In this document: one piece after another, positions 1 through 11,114 of the stretch
Numbering within the stretch: position 1 is the stretch's first letter
Layout of the letters: each line of letters opens with the position of its first letter
Assembly: GCA_000985875.1 (NCBI GenBank)
Contig: CCRI01000003.1
Span: forward strand, 310,001-374,000
Direction: 5' to 3'
DNA length: 64,000 nt
From: Neorhizobium galegae bv. officinalis
Lineage (GTDB): Bacteria; Pseudomonadota; Alphaproteobacteria; Rhizobiales; Rhizobiaceae
The notes under the pieces: generated by a model
Seen by the model: only the letters and a program-made list of their open reading frames with translations
Told to the model about the DNA's origin: nothing
Database searches by the model: none
Made by a program: the position numbers and the translations under genes

Positions 1-47
1 CGCTGGATATCCGCTCCTGGTAACCCGTTCTGATGACTTGAAATGGC

Positions 48-71
48 AACGGCGGCTCCACGGCCGCCGTT
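48..71. terminator. Intrinsic terminator, probably bidirectional
   Basis: A perfect 9-bp stem (AACGGCGGC / GCCGCCGTT) with a 6-nt loop is followed by CTCGTTT on the plus strand. It lies between the window edge and the 3' end of edd, so it could end both edd (minus strand) and a plus-strand gene that finishes in the first 33 bases. Bases 1-33 read open in frame 1 to a TGA at 31-33, and frame 3 stops at 21. Which of these, if either, is a real gene tail cannot be told from so little sequence. Confidence 0.55.
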
Positions 72-100
72 CTCGTTTCTGCATATGACAATCAGCCTGT

Positions 101-1918
<1,818 letters not shown>

Positions 1919-2013
1919 GATCTTGTCCTCTTGTGCTCAACCCCGGCTTGGGAGGGCAGGACCTTCGGAAAGGCCCTAAGCCACCGGGATTGCTCGCGTT
2001 GAAAGTCGGCGCT

Positions 2014-2712
2014 TTAAGGCGCCCAGAAAATCTGCAGCGGCGATGCGGCGCGGGTAAGCACGGCGCGGATCGGCATGTCTGTTTCGTCGGAGCCGGCCTT
2101 TGCCGTTTCGAGCACGTCCTTCTTGCCCTGGCCTTCGATATGCAGCACCAGGAAACGGGCGTCCGAGAGGCTGGCGAACGAGAAGGTCAGCCGCTCTTCG
2201 CCCGCACCTTCCGCCTGCATGGTCAGCACGCCGCGGGGGCCGGAAAGGTCGAGCGCCCGAGCGAGGTTGTTCCCGTGCGGAAAGAACGAAGCGGTATGGC
2301 CGTCGCCGCCCATGCCGAGGATCGCCACGTCGAAGGGCTGGCCGATGCCGGACGTCTTGTCCGTCGCGATGACGGCCGCTTCATCGATCGACGGCGCTTC
2401 GTAGTAGAGCGGGATGAACTTCGCCGCCGCGGCCTTGTCCTTTAGGAGATGCGTCGACACCAGAAGATGGTTGGAACGCGGGCTGTCCGCCGGCACGAAC
2501 CGTTCGTCGACCAGCGTCACGGTCACCTTGCTCCAGTCGATATCGCGGGTCGCTAGCGCCTCGAAGAACTTCTTCGGGGTAGAGCCGCCCGAGACCGCGA
2601 TCGAGGCGGCGCCCCGGTCGCGGATCGCGGTTTCAAGCTGTGCCGCGACCTCGTCCGCCAGGCTGGCGGCGAGGTCTGCGGCATCGGCGAATTCATGCAT
2701 AGTCACGGTCAT
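2014..2712 (-). CDS. pgl: 6-phosphogluconolactonase
   Basis: This enzyme hydrolyses 6-phosphogluconolactone, made by Zwf, to 6-phosphogluconate, the substrate of Edd. The glucosamine-6-phosphate isomerase/lactonase fold is recognisable from SGGSTPKKFF near the N-terminus, VDERFVP and LGMGGDGHTASFFP. I chose the ATG at 2712 because it gives 232 residues, the length I know for rhizobial Pgl, and has a GAAGG ribosome site 9 nt upstream. A TTG at 2721 in the same frame would overlap the zwf stop codon. The gene follows zwf with almost no gap, so the two are probably translationally coupled. Confidence 0.94.
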   Translation of the reverse strand: MTVTMHEFADAADLAASLADEVAAQLETAIRDRGAASIAVSGGSTPKKFFEALATRDIDWSKVTVTLVDERFVPADSPRSNHLLVSTHLLKDKAAAAKFIPLYYEAPSIDEAAVIATDKTSGIGQPFDVAILGMGGDGHTASFFPHGNNLARALDLSGPRGVLTMQAEGAGEERLTFSFASLSDARFLVLHIEGQGKKDVLETAKAGSDETDMPIRAVLTRAASPLQIFWAP

Positions 2713-2717
2713 GACCT

Positions 2718-4190
2718 TCAACCTTCATGCCATGTGCGGCCGTCGCGCTCGATGAGGGCGATGGCCTGGCTCGGACCCCAGGTGCCGGCGGTATAACCCT
2801 GCACCTGCTGGCCGGCCGCTTCCCAGCCTTTGAGGATCGGATCGACCCAGTGCCATGCGGCTTCCACTTCGTCGCGACGCATGAACAGCGTCTGGTTGGA
2901 GCGGATCGTGTCGGTCAGCAGCCGCTCGTAGGCATCCGGATTGCGCACCGAGAAGGCTTCCGCAAAGCTCATGTCGAGCGATACATTGCGCAGCCGCATA
3001 CCACCCGGGCCAGGGTCCTTGATCATCAGCGACTGCTTGACGCCTTCGTCCGGCTGCAGGCGGATGATCAGCTGGTTGGCTGATATGCGGCCGGCGGCGG
3101 CGTCGAAGATATTGTGCGGGATCGGCTTGAAGGTGATGACGATCTCCGACATGCGGGCTGCGAGCCGCTTGCCGGTGCGGATGTAGAAGGGAACGCCGGC
3201 CCAGCGCCAGTTGCCGATCTCGGCCTTGATGGCGACGAAGGTCTCGGTGTTGGAAACGCCGCCTTCCAGCTCGTCGAGATAGCCCTTGACCGGGCCGCCC
3301 GCGGATGCGCCGGCGCGGTACTGGCCGCGCACCGTCATCTGTTCGCAATTGGCCTCGGTGATCGGCTTCAGGGCGCGCAGCACCTTGAGCTTTTCGTCGC
3401 GCACCGATTCCGAATTCATGGAGGAGGGCACTTCCATGGCGACAAGGCAGAGGAGCTGCAGGATGTGGTTCTGGACCATGTCGCGCAGCGCACCCGCCGT
3501 GTCGTAATAACCGGCGCGGCCTTCCAGGCCGACCGCTTCGGCGACGGTGATCTGCACATGGTCGATATGGTCGGCATTCCACAGCGGCTCGTAGAGCGCG
3601 TTGGCGAAACGCAGCGCCATCAGGTTCTGCACCGTCTCCTTGCCGAGATAGTGGTCGATGCGGAAGATCTGGTCTTCGTGGAAGGCCTTGCCGATCATGT
3701 CGTTGAGCTGCAACGCCGACGCGAGGTCACGGCCGATCGGCTTTTCGACGACGATGCGGGTCGACTTGGTGATCAGCTTGTAGTCGCGGATCTTTTCCGA
3801 GATTGCACCGAAAATGCCCGGCGCCACGGCCAGATAGAAGACGCGGATGCGCTCCTTGCCGTCGTCGAGCAGTTTCTTGAGTTCGGTCCAGCCTCCTTCG
3901 GCCTTTGCATCGACCGAGACGTAATAGAGCCGCTGGAGGAATTTGTGGACTTCCGCCTCGTCGTATTCGCCCTTCTTCAGGTGCTCTTTCAGGGCATCCT
4001 GGGCGAACTTGCGGTAATCCTCATGCGAAAGCGCACTGCGCGAAGCGCCGATGATGCGGGTTGGCTCGGTGAACTGGCCCTCGATCTGCCGGTGGTAGAG
4101 GGCCGGAAGGAGCTTGCGTTCCGCAAGGTCGCCGGTGCCGCCGAATACGATACAATCAAAGGGTTCAACTGGGATGATCTGGCTGCTCAT
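2718..4190 (-). CDS. zwf: Glucose-6-phosphate 1-dehydrogenase
   Basis: This enzyme oxidises glucose-6-phosphate to 6-phosphogluconolactone with NAD(P)+ and feeds both the Entner-Doudoroff and oxidative pentose phosphate routes. The N-terminal dinucleotide-binding motif GGTGDLAERKLLPALY and the active-site signature RIDHYLGKETVQNLMALRFA are intact. I place the start at the ATG at 4190 (MSSQIIPVEPF), giving 490 residues; an in-frame ATG at 4223 adds 11 residues that do not look like family sequence. It is the first gene of zwf-pgl-edd. The 99-nt gap to the next gene upstream must hold the promoter, but I see no convincing operator in it. Confidence 0.95.
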   Translation of the reverse strand: MSSQIIPVEPFDCIVFGGTGDLAERKLLPALYHRQIEGQFTEPTRIIGASRSALSHEDYRKFAQDALKEHLKKGEYDEAEVHKFLQRLYYVSVDAKAEGGWTELKKLLDDGKERIRVFYLAVAPGIFGAISEKIRDYKLITKSTRIVVEKPIGRDLASALQLNDMIGKAFHEDQIFRIDHYLGKETVQNLMALRFANALYEPLWNADHIDHVQITVAEAVGLEGRAGYYDTAGALRDMVQNHILQLLCLVAMEVPSSMNSESVRDEKLKVLRALKPITEANCEQMTVRGQYRAGASAGGPVKGYLDELEGGVSNTETFVAIKAEIGNWRWAGVPFYIRTGKRLAARMSEIVITFKPIPHNIFDAAAGRISANQLIIRLQPDEGVKQSLMIKDPGPGGMRLRNVSLDMSFAEAFSVRNPDAYERLLTDTIRSNQTLFMRRDEVEAAWHWVDPILKGWEAAGQQVQGYTAGTWGPSQAIALIERDGRTWHEG

Positions 4191-4289
4191 CGCTGTTCTT
4201 TCGTCCTGCATGGTTGGGGGCATACTTATTCTAATCGATTTAAAAACGCTAGCCCGAATTGGCTTCCGAAGTGTGTTAGGGGCTGCTTG

Positions 4290-5591
4290 TCAGAGCCTGT
4301 CGCGCAGCGCAAACCACGTGAGGGCAAGGAAAAGCAGCGGAGTCCGCATGTGACGCCCGCCGGGGAAGGCAGGAATTTTGAGGGCGGCAAGGTGGTCGAG
4401 ATCCGTTGCCTTGCCGCCGACCATATCAGCATAAAGTTTGCCACAATAGTTTGACAGCATCACGCCATGACCGGAATAGCCGCCGATCGACGTGACCCCG
4501 GGCATGACTTCGCGCACGAAAGGCTGGCGCGGCATGGTGATCCCGACATTTCCGCCCCAGGCATGGGTGATTTCAACGTCTTTCAGCGCCGGATAGGTAT
4601 CGACGATCTGCTTGCGGATGGCGTTGGCCGTGTCTGCCGGGTTGCTGGAGGTGTAGACCTCGCGGCCCCCGAACAGCAGCCGGTTGTCGCGGCTCTTGCG
4701 GAAATAACGCACCACGAACCGCGAATCAGCAACGGCCTCGCCACCGGGGAGGATACCGGGAAAATCGTCGAGCGGCGTGGTCGCGGCGATGAAGGAGCCG
4801 ATCGGCATGATATGCGCTGATGTAACCGGTTCCAGATCGCCGATATAGGCATTGGTGGCGATCAGCACCCGATCGGCAGTCAGCGTGGCCCTGGGCGTCC
4901 GGACCAGGATCTTGCCGCCCGGTCCGTTTCTGGTTTTCTCGATGCCCGTCGCACGGGTCATCTCGAAAATCTGTGCACCCGCGGCCTGCGCCACGCGGGC
5001 AAGCCCGACCAGCAGCTTCAGCGGATGGATGTGGCCGGTGCCGGTATCGCGCACCCCGCAATAATAGTCTTTCGTGCCGAGCCGCTCGGCGGTCTCCCTG
5101 CCATCCATGAAGGAGATGTGGGGATACCCGTAACGTTCCGCCGCGATCTCGGCAGTCGTCCGATAATCCTTCTCGTGGCCGCGTTTGTGGGAAACGTTCA
5201 TCTGTCCCGGCATGTACTCCATGTCGATGCCATGGGTGTCGGCAAAGTCGAGGAGATGCCGCTTGGCGTCCTCGGCCATGTCGAACAGCGCCTTGGAGCG
5301 CTCGTAGCCGATCTCCTTTTCAAGATCCTCCGGCCACCAGCGCTGCCCGGTACCCATCTGTCCGCCATTGCGGCCGGAGGCACCGTCGCCGAACCGGCTG
5401 GCCTCGATCAGCGCGACGGAGATACCAGCCTTTGCAAGATTGTACGCCGCCTGCAGGCCGGTATAGCCGCCGCCGATGATCGCCACGTCGACCGATCTGG
5501 ATCCGTCGAGTGCCGGATAGGTCGGCCGCTCGCTAAGGGTTGCCTGATACCAGGAAATTCCCGGGGCGATCGGGCTCTGCCATGCATCCAA
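4290..5591 (-). CDS. puuB: FAD-dependent oxidoreductase, gamma-glutamylputrescine oxidase-like
   Basis: This is a DAO-fold flavoprotein of 433 residues. The N-terminal Rossmann motif is VDVAIIGGGYTGLQAAYNLA (about residues 34-53), followed by the ASGRNGGQMGTGQRW block typical of the PuuB/YcjA group. It probably oxidises gamma-glutamylated putrescine or a related amine. It sits 10 nt after a PuuA-like gamma-glutamyl ligase, so the two genes are almost certainly one operon. The start is a TTG at 5591: no in-frame ATG or GTG exists before the conserved N-terminus, and a GAGGG ribosome site overlaps the stop codon of the preceding gene. A second paralogue lies at 50249-51547. The exact amine substrate is inferred. 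Confidence 0.75.
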   Translation of the reverse strand: MDAWQSPIAPGISWYQATLSERPTYPALDGSRSVDVAIIGGGYTGLQAAYNLAKAGISVALIEASRFGDGASGRNGGQMGTGQRWWPEDLEKEIGYERSKALFDMAEDAKRHLLDFADTHGIDMEYMPGQMNVSHKRGHEKDYRTTAEIAAERYGYPHISFMDGRETAERLGTKDYYCGVRDTGTGHIHPLKLLVGLARVAQAAGAQIFEMTRATGIEKTRNGPGGKILVRTPRATLTADRVLIATNAYIGDLEPVTSAHIMPIGSFIAATTPLDDFPGILPGGEAVADSRFVVRYFRKSRDNRLLFGGREVYTSSNPADTANAIRKQIVDTYPALKDVEITHAWGGNVGITMPRQPFVREVMPGVTSIGGYSGHGVMLSNYCGKLYADMVGGKATDLDHLAALKIPAFPGGRHMRTPLLFLALTWFALRDRL

Positions 5592-5601
5592 GACACAGCC
5601 C

Positions 5602-7041
5602 TCACACGTTGAGAAGCAGGAACTCCCGCTCCCAGGGGCTGATCACCTGCATGAAGGTCTCGAACTCTCCGCGCTTGACGCCCGCATAGAGGCCGATGAA
5701 TTCCGGGCTGAAGACGCCGGCCAGCGCCGGATCGGATTCGAGCAGCGACACGGCTTCGAGCAGGCCGCGCGGCAGTTCGATCGACCCCTCGTTGGCGGTG
5801 TCTTCGGTCGCCGGACCCGGCTCGATCGCGTTCATGATGCCGAGCAGGCCGCAGCCGAGCGACGCGGCGAGCGCCAGATACGGATTGGAGTCCGAACTCG
5901 GCAATCGGTTCTCGACGCGGCGGGCGGCGGCATCCGAGACGGGCACGCGGAAGGCAGTCGTGCGGTTGTCGTAACCCCAGGCATTGTTGACGGGTGCCGA
6001 CATATCCGGCGTCAGGCGGCGGTAGGAATTCACATAGGGCGCCATCATCGCCAGCGTTTTCGGCACATAGGTCTGCATGCCGCCGATGAAGTGGAAAAAC
6101 TCCTTGGAGGCCGAACCGTCCGCATTCGAGAAGACGTTCTTGCCGGTCTTGATGTCGACCACCGACTGGTGGATGTGCATCGCCGAACCCGCCTGGCCCT
6201 GCATCGGCTTGGCCATGAACGTGGCGTAGATGCCGTGTTTCAGGGCCGCCTCGCGGATGGTGCGCTTGAACATGAACACCTGGTCGGCGAGTTCGATTGG
6301 ATCGCCATGGCGCAGGTTGATCTCGAGCTGAGCCGGGCCTTCCTCGTGGATCAGCGTATCGATCTCGAGGCCCTGCTTTTCCGAGAAATGGTAGATGTCG
6401 TCGATCAGCTCGTCGAATTCGTTGATGCCGGCGATCGAATAGCCCTGGCCGCCGAGGATGGACCGGCCGGACCGGCCTTTCGGCGGGTGCAGCGGATAGT
6501 CGGGATCATCGTTCTTGGCGACGAGGTAGAATTCGATTTCCGGCGCCACGACCGGTTTCCAGCCGCGCTCCTCATAGAGCTTGAGGATGTTCTTCAGCAC
6601 GTTGCGCGGCGTATAGGGAACCGCCTTGCCTTCGGTATCGACGATGTCGCAGATCACCTGTGCCGTCGGGTCCGTCTCCCAGGGCACCACCGCCAGGGTC
6701 GAAAGATCCGGCACCAGCTTCAGGTCGCTGTCGCGGGGTTCGTAGCGGAAGGTGCCGGTTTCTTCGGGGTATTCGCCGGAAATGGTGTGGCGGTAGAGGG
6801 CGGACGGCAGCGCCAGCGACGTATTCGAGGTGAACTTCGACGAAGGCATCATCTTGCCGCGAGGCACGCCGGCGAGATCGGGTGTGATGCACTCGATATC
6901 CTCTATCCCTCGAGCCCGAAGCCACGCGGCGGCCTCCCGCCAGTCCGCGACGCCTCTGAGTGAAGTGAGCGTCGGCTGGGCAGTCGCGGCTTTTGCCACG
7001 GTGCCGGTTGCGAGAGCAGGAGCGGTTTTTTTGCGCGGCAT
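5602..7041 (-). CDS. puuA: Glutamine synthetase family protein, probable gamma-glutamylputrescine synthetase
   Basis: This is a class I glutamine-synthetase-fold ligase of 479 residues. Catalytic blocks are visible: APEIEFYL (metal site), GSAMHIHQS, NNAWGYDNRTTAFRVP and RVENRLPSSDSNPYLALAAS. The first 25 or so residues are a Lys/Ala/Thr-rich extension absent from GlnA. The GlnA adenylylation segment is not evident, and the sequence is closer to the PuuA branch, which joins glutamate to putrescine or other amines. Its partner puuB-like oxidase follows after 10 nt. This pairing, and the potFGHI transporter 8 kb away, support a role in polyamine catabolism. Other gamma-glutamyl-amine ligases of this family cannot be excluded. 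Confidence 0.78.
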   Translation of the reverse strand: MPRKKTAPALATGTVAKAATAQPTLTSLRGVADWREAAAWLRARGIEDIECITPDLAGVPRGKMMPSSKFTSNTSLALPSALYRHTISGEYPEETGTFRYEPRDSDLKLVPDLSTLAVVPWETDPTAQVICDIVDTEGKAVPYTPRNVLKNILKLYEERGWKPVVAPEIEFYLVAKNDDPDYPLHPPKGRSGRSILGGQGYSIAGINEFDELIDDIYHFSEKQGLEIDTLIHEEGPAQLEINLRHGDPIELADQVFMFKRTIREAALKHGIYATFMAKPMQGQAGSAMHIHQSVVDIKTGKNVFSNADGSASKEFFHFIGGMQTYVPKTLAMMAPYVNSYRRLTPDMSAPVNNAWGYDNRTTAFRVPVSDAAARRVENRLPSSDSNPYLALAASLGCGLLGIMNAIEPGPATEDTANEGSIELPRGLLEAVSLLESDPALAGVFSPEFIGLYAGVKRGEFETFMQVISPWEREFLLLNV

Positions 7042-7093
7042 GACACATCTGGGTGAGGTTGATCGGATGTTCCATCATAACCACGGATTGGCG

Positions 7094-7116
7094 AATGGCG
7101 AGGGGCAGACGCCATT
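7094..7116. promoter_or_regulatory. Inverted repeat in divergent promoter region
   Basis: A 7-bp inverted repeat, AATGGCG and CGCCATT separated by 9 bp, lies in the 126-bp gap between the divergent puuA-like gene and the flavoprotein gene at 7168. It has the size of a dimeric repressor operator. No regulator gene is adjacent, so the binding protein is unknown. Confidence 0.3.
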
Positions 7117-7167
7117 GACTTTGAGTTACCGATCGAAAAGAGCAGATATTGAAACAAGGAGCATGCG

Positions 7168-8349
7168 GTGACGCGGAAATTCGATGTCGTGGTTTTGGGC
7201 GCCGGCGGCGCGGGCATGATGTGCGCCATCCGTGCGGGTGGCCGCGGCCGTTCGGTGCTTGTCCTCGATCACGCCAAGGCTCCGGGCGAGAAGATCCGCA
7301 TTTCCGGCGGCGGTCGCTGCAATTTCACCAATATCCACGCAAGCGCAAAAACCTATCTCTCCGCCAATCCGCATTTCGCCAAGTCGGCGCTCGCGCGTTA
7401 CACGCCACGCGATTTCCTGGACATGGTGGAACGCCACGGCATTCCTTGGCACGAAAAGACGCTCGGCCAGCTCTTCTGCGACGACAGCGCCAAGGACATC
7501 ATCCGCATGCTGCTGTCCGAGATGAAGGCGGCGAACGTCTTGCTCGAACTGCAGAAACAGGTCACGTCGATCGAAAAGACGCCCGACGGCTTCCGTGTCG
7601 GCACCTCCGACGGGTTGGTGGAGGCCGGGTCCCTGGTGGTTGCGACTGGCGGCAAATCGATCCCCAAGATGGGAGCCACCGGTTTTGCCTACGACATCGC
7701 CAGGCAATTCGGCCTGAAGATCGTAGAGACGCGGCCGGCGCTCGTGCCGCTCACGCTCGATCCGAACCTGCTCGAAAAGCTCTCGCCGCTTTCCGGCATC
7801 GCGGTGCCGGCCGAAGTCCGTCACGGCAGGACCGCCTTCCGCGAGGCGTTGCTCTTTACGCATCGTGGCTTGAGCGGCCCGTCGATCCTGCAGATCTCCT
7901 CCTATTGGCGGGAAGGCGATGACGTGACGCTGGTCATCGAGCCAGACCTCGATATCGCAGCGGTTCTCAAGGCGGCCCGCAAGGCAAATGGGAGGCAGGC
8001 GGCGCAGACGGTATTGGCGGAGGTGCTGCCGAAACGGCTGGCGCAGTTCTTCGTCGAAAACCGCGGCCTCACCGGGCATCTCGCCGATCTTCCCGACAAG
8101 GCGATCGAGGGGCTGGCCGCCTCCATCCAGACCTGGGCCATCCGGCCCGCCGGCTCGGAAGGTTACCGGACGGCCGAGGTAACGCTCGGCGGCATCGATA
8201 CTTCGGAACTGGACTCGAAGACGATGCAGGCAAAGGCGGTGCCCGGCCTTTATTTCATCGGCGAATGCGTGGATGTGACCGGCTGGCTCGGCGGTTACAA
8301 TTTCCAATGGGCCTGGGCGTCGGGCCATGTTTGTGGGGAGGCATTGTAG
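7168..8349 (+). CDS. HI0933/BaiN (YhiN)-family FAD-dependent oxidoreductase
   Basis: This is a 393-residue flavoprotein with an N-terminal FAD-binding motif (VVVLGAGGAGMMCAIRAGG), the HI0933-family hallmark KIRISGGGRCNFTN, and the C-terminal signature GGYNFQWAWASGH. The family is widespread and mostly uncharacterised; BaiN of gut clostridia belongs to it, but most proteobacterial members have no assigned substrate. The start is GTG at 7168, with AAGGAG 8 nt upstream. It stands alone, divergent from puuA, so context does not suggest a pathway. Confidence 0.85.
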   Translation: MTRKFDVVVLGAGGAGMMCAIRAGGRGRSVLVLDHAKAPGEKIRISGGGRCNFTNIHASAKTYLSANPHFAKSALARYTPRDFLDMVERHGIPWHEKTLGQLFCDDSAKDIIRMLLSEMKAANVLLELQKQVTSIEKTPDGFRVGTSDGLVEAGSLVVATGGKSIPKMGATGFAYDIARQFGLKIVETRPALVPLTLDPNLLEKLSPLSGIAVPAEVRHGRTAFREALLFTHRGLSGPSILQISSYWREGDDVTLVIEPDLDIAAVLKAARKANGRQAAQTVLAEVLPKRLAQFFVENRGLTGHLADLPDKAIEGLAASIQTWAIRPAGSEGYRTAEVTLGGIDTSELDSKTMQAKAVPGLYFIGECVDVTGWLGGYNFQWAWASGHVCGEAL

Positions 8350-8490
8350 TACAGGTTGATTCAGCACTTGTTAATGTGAGCAGGCGATCCTGCCTTAATG
8401 CCAGCCAAATCCTGTGATTTAAGGCGGGCATGCGCTTCCTGCCGGTGGCGGCTGGAGCGCCCGAGCAACTTGCCTTGGAGTGCCGTTTCC

Positions 8491-8628
8491 ATGCAGAGAC
8501 CCAGCCGTGCCCGCGCAATCGCAATCGCCAAGGTTCAGGACAACCCGAAGCTCATTCGCCTCCGCTTTCTCGCGATCGCCATCGGTGCAACGGCCGCGCT
8601 CCTCGCGCTTCCGACGCTCTTCTTCTAA
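8491..8628 (+). CDS. Small single-pass membrane protein, unknown
   Basis: This 45-codon ORF begins with ATG preceded by GGAG 10 nt upstream. The product has a basic N-terminal half (MQRPSRARA) and one hydrophobic segment from about residue 27 to the C-terminus (FLAIAIGATAALLALPTLFF), which would place the N-terminus in the cytoplasm. I do not recognise a family. It lies alone between the HI0933-type gene and the chemoreceptor. Support rests on the ribosome site and the clean membrane topology only. Confidence 0.45.
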   Translation: MQRPSRARAIAIAKVQDNPKLIRLRFLAIAIGATAALLALPTLFF

Positions 8629-8849
8629 GGGCTTCCGCTCTCCGATTTCACCGCGCGCCTGAACGGCGGCGGTCTTCAGCCACGCTCGCGGAGCGCTGGC
8701 CTGTTTATTTTCGAGCATTTCCAAACCCAGGTTTGCGTCAGTTCCCCGCCTCTAGGGCGTCTTTACCCGACTACATTCAAATTTAGTAAATTTTCACTTC
8801 CGCCGGCGATACTGGTTCAGTTCATAGTTTTGCGGGGAAGCTGGCCTAA

Positions 8850-10688
8850 ATGATCAAAATCCTGCCGTCGTCCGTGGTATCTCGGATCGTTCTTCTTTGC
8901 CTCTTCATGATCTTCGTTGCGGTGATAGCGGTGGGGGGCCTCACCTATACCTACCTGCGCGGCGATATCATGGATACGGCGAAGGACGATGCCCGCAAGG
9001 CGATACGCACCATGAGCCTGCTTTACGACCTGGAGCTGGATGGCGCCAAGACCGAGATCCGTGACGGCGCGGTCATCCGTGTCAGTCAGGCCGAGGGGGC
9101 GGTGAAAGATCATGATATGGTCGATCGCACGGCGTCCGCCATCGGCGGTGTCGCGACCCTGTTCGAAAAGAAGGGCACCGACTATGTCCGGGTATCGACC
9201 AATGTGAAGACGGAAAAGGGTGAGCGGGCAGTCGGCACCAAGCTTGCAGCGGAGCACCCGGCACAGCCGTTCCTGGCGCGTGGGGAAGCTTATTTCGGGC
9301 CGGCTGTCTTGTTTGGCAAGGATTTCATGACGGGGTACTTCCCCATCACCAATGCCTCGAACGGCGTCACCGGTCTGCTTTTCATCGGCATTCCGATGGA
9401 AGTCTATTTCGCCCATATCGCCACCGCGGGTTATATCGTCATAGGCACGTCGTTTGGCGCCCTTCTCGCCGTCGGCATCGCAAGCCTGTTCGCGCTTCGT
9501 ATGCTGCTCCGGCCGCTCGGCGTGCTGACCGGCGTCGTGCATGCGCTTGCCCAAGGCAATGACGCAACCGAAATCCCCTATGTCGAACGCCGCAACGAAT
9601 TCGGCAATATCGCTCGCGCCCTGGAAGTCTTCCGGGAAGCGGCGCACGAGAAACAACGGCTCGAGAGCCGCAGCGCCGAAGATCGGGCCGAAACGGAGGC
9701 CGAACGCCGTCGCAACGACGCCGAAAAGCAACGCGTCGACCGCGAGATTGATACCGCCGTCAGTGAACTGGGTGCGGCTTTGGCCCGCTTGGCTCAAGGC
9801 GACCTGTCGAGCACGATCGAGACACGGTATTCCGGCCGGTTGGAACAGCTCCGCACCGACTTCAACGGCTCCATCGTCCGGCTGCGGGACACGCTTTCCC
9901 ATATCCGCGAAAGCACGCTCTCCATCCAGAAAAGCAGTGCCGACCTCAGCCATTCCTCGACCGAACTTTCGCGCCGTACCGAAACCCAGGCAGCTTCTCT
10001 CGAGGAGACGGCCGCCGCGGTCGACGAGATTACCGCGACGGTCCGTTCTTCGGCCGAGCGCGCCCGCGAGGCGGACCTGGCGGTCGCCGTCACCAAGAAG
10101 AGTGCCGACAGCTCCGGTACCGTGGTGAGCAACGCGGTCGCTGCCATGGGACGTATCGAAGAGGCTTCCGGCAAGATCGAGCTGATCATCGAGGTCATCG
10201 ACGATATCGCTTTCCAGACCAACCTTCTGGCGCTCAACGCAGGCATCGAGGCTGCCCGTGCCGGTGAGGCCGGCAAGGGTTTTGCGGTCGTAGCGCAGGA
10301 AGTTCGCGAACTGGCGCAGCGTTCCGCCGGTGCCGCCAAGGAGATCAAGGATCTGATCACCCAGTCGAGCCAGGAAGTCAGCTCCGGTGCCGGCCTGGTG
10401 CAGCAGGCGGGCGAAGTGCTGGCGGCGATCAGCCAACAGATCACCGGCGTCAGCCAGCATGTGGAAATGATCGCGACGGCCAGCCGCGATCAATCGGCCG
10501 CGTTGCAGGACATCAACAACTCCGTCAACCGCATGGACCAGATGACACAGCAGAACGGCGCGATGGTCGGCGAGACGACGGAGGCAAGCCGACGTCTCGC
10601 AAGCGAGGCGGATGCCCTGCTTGAACTGGTAGAGCAGTTCCGCATCGACACGAACAGTCGCCGCTCGGGTTATTCCCGCGCCGCATAA
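8850..10688 (+). CDS. Methyl-accepting chemotaxis protein
   Basis: This is a transmembrane chemoreceptor of 612 residues. A first membrane segment (about residues 10-30) is followed by a periplasmic Cache-type sensor domain to about 185, a second membrane segment ([20 protein letters not shown]), a HAMP domain, a coiled linker rich in Arg/Glu, and the signalling domain. The hairpin tip is canonical: [20 protein letters not shown] followed by [19 protein letters not shown]. Ligand specificity cannot be read from the sequence; the short Cache domain is of the kind often used for small organic acids. A GGGGAAG ribosome site lies 9 nt before ATG 8850. It is monocistronic, with a terminator about 150 nt downstream. 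Confidence 0.93.
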   Translation: MIKILPSSVVSRIVLLCLFMIFVAVIAVGGLTYTYLRGDIMDTAKDDARKAIRTMSLLYDLELDGAKTEIRDGAVIRVSQAEGAVKDHDMVDRTASAIGGVATLFEKKGTDYVRVSTNVKTEKGERAVGTKLAAEHPAQPFLARGEAYFGPAVLFGKDFMTGYFPITNASNGVTGLLFIGIPMEVYFAHIATAGYIVIGTSFGALLAVGIASLFALRMLLRPLGVLTGVVHALAQGNDATEIPYVERRNEFGNIARALEVFREAAHEKQRLESRSAEDRAETEAERRRNDAEKQRVDREIDTAVSELGAALARLAQGDLSSTIETRYSGRLEQLRTDFNGSIVRLRDTLSHIRESTLSIQKSSADLSHSSTELSRRTETQAASLEETAAAVDEITATVRSSAERAREADLAVAVTKKSADSSGTVVSNAVAAMGRIEEASGKIELIIEVIDDIAFQTNLLALNAGIEAARAGEAGKGFAVVAQEVRELAQRSAGAAKEIKDLITQSSQEVSSGAGLVQQAGEVLAAISQQITGVSQHVEMIATASRDQSAALQDINNSVNRMDQMTQQNGAMVGETTEASRRLASEADALLELVEQFRIDTNSRRSGYSRAA

Positions 10689-10700
10689 TATCTGCCGATC

Positions 10701-11024
10701 TCAAAGCGACGGCGAGCCGGGCGGCGCGGAAAATCGGCTGCCGCACCGCTCCGGCATTGCCCAGTAAATTTGCCTGGCGCGGCAGCGGTCGGAGTTCTGG
10801 TCTTCGCCTGCGCCACCGGATAGACTGGAACCGATCTCCGGGGCGGCAGCGATGCCGCCCTTTGACATTTTATGCCTATCCGTGACCCGCCGAAGGCTGA
10901 CGAACCAGCGCGGGTAGGGGTGGGCGTAACGTTCGTAGAAATCGTTCTCCGCAGCGATATCGCGGCGGATGGGATGTGTTCGGGAGAGGTGCGAAAAGGC
11001 GGCTGCGACGATATTCTCATACAT
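10701..11024 (-). CDS. Small hypothetical protein divergent from LysR
   Basis: This ORF of 107 codons starts at ATG 11024 with a strong GGAGGA site 7-8 nt upstream, and diverges from the LysR gene at 11115. The first half or so (start MYENIVAAAFSHLSRTHPIR, later YAHPYPRWFVSLRR) looks like genuine protein. From about residue 54 the composition changes to Gly/Ser/Arg-rich, and a terminator-like hairpin (10841-10860) falls inside the frame. I suspect the native protein is about 55 residues and that the tail is an extension caused by loss of a stop or by a frameshift. No known domain is recognised. The divergent LysR may control it. Confidence 0.45.
   Translation of the reverse strand: MYENIVAAAFSHLSRTHPIRRDIAAENDFYERYAHPYPRWFVSLRRVTDRHKMSKGGIAAAPEIGSSLSGGAGEDQNSDRCRARQIYWAMPERCGSRFSAPPGSPSL
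10841..10860 (+). terminator. Intrinsic terminator downstream of the chemoreceptor
   Basis: An 8-bp stem (GGGCGGCA / TGCCGCCC) with a GCGA tetraloop is followed on the plus strand by TTTGACATTTT. It lies 152 nt after the chemoreceptor stop codon. On the minus strand it falls within the hypothetical ORF 10701-11024 and lacks a U-run. Confidence 0.5.
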
Positions 11025-11114
11025 CGGAATTCCTCCGTTTGTGGAAATCGTCTCCTTTATTAAACCTCAAAAACTGCTGCTTGTACCGCCAGATTCCCGC
11101 TATGTCTTTCACCC

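Noticed and set aside
8817-10493. 558-codon minus-strand open frame
   Set aside because: Antisense to the chemoreceptor gene, whose domains are unmistakable.
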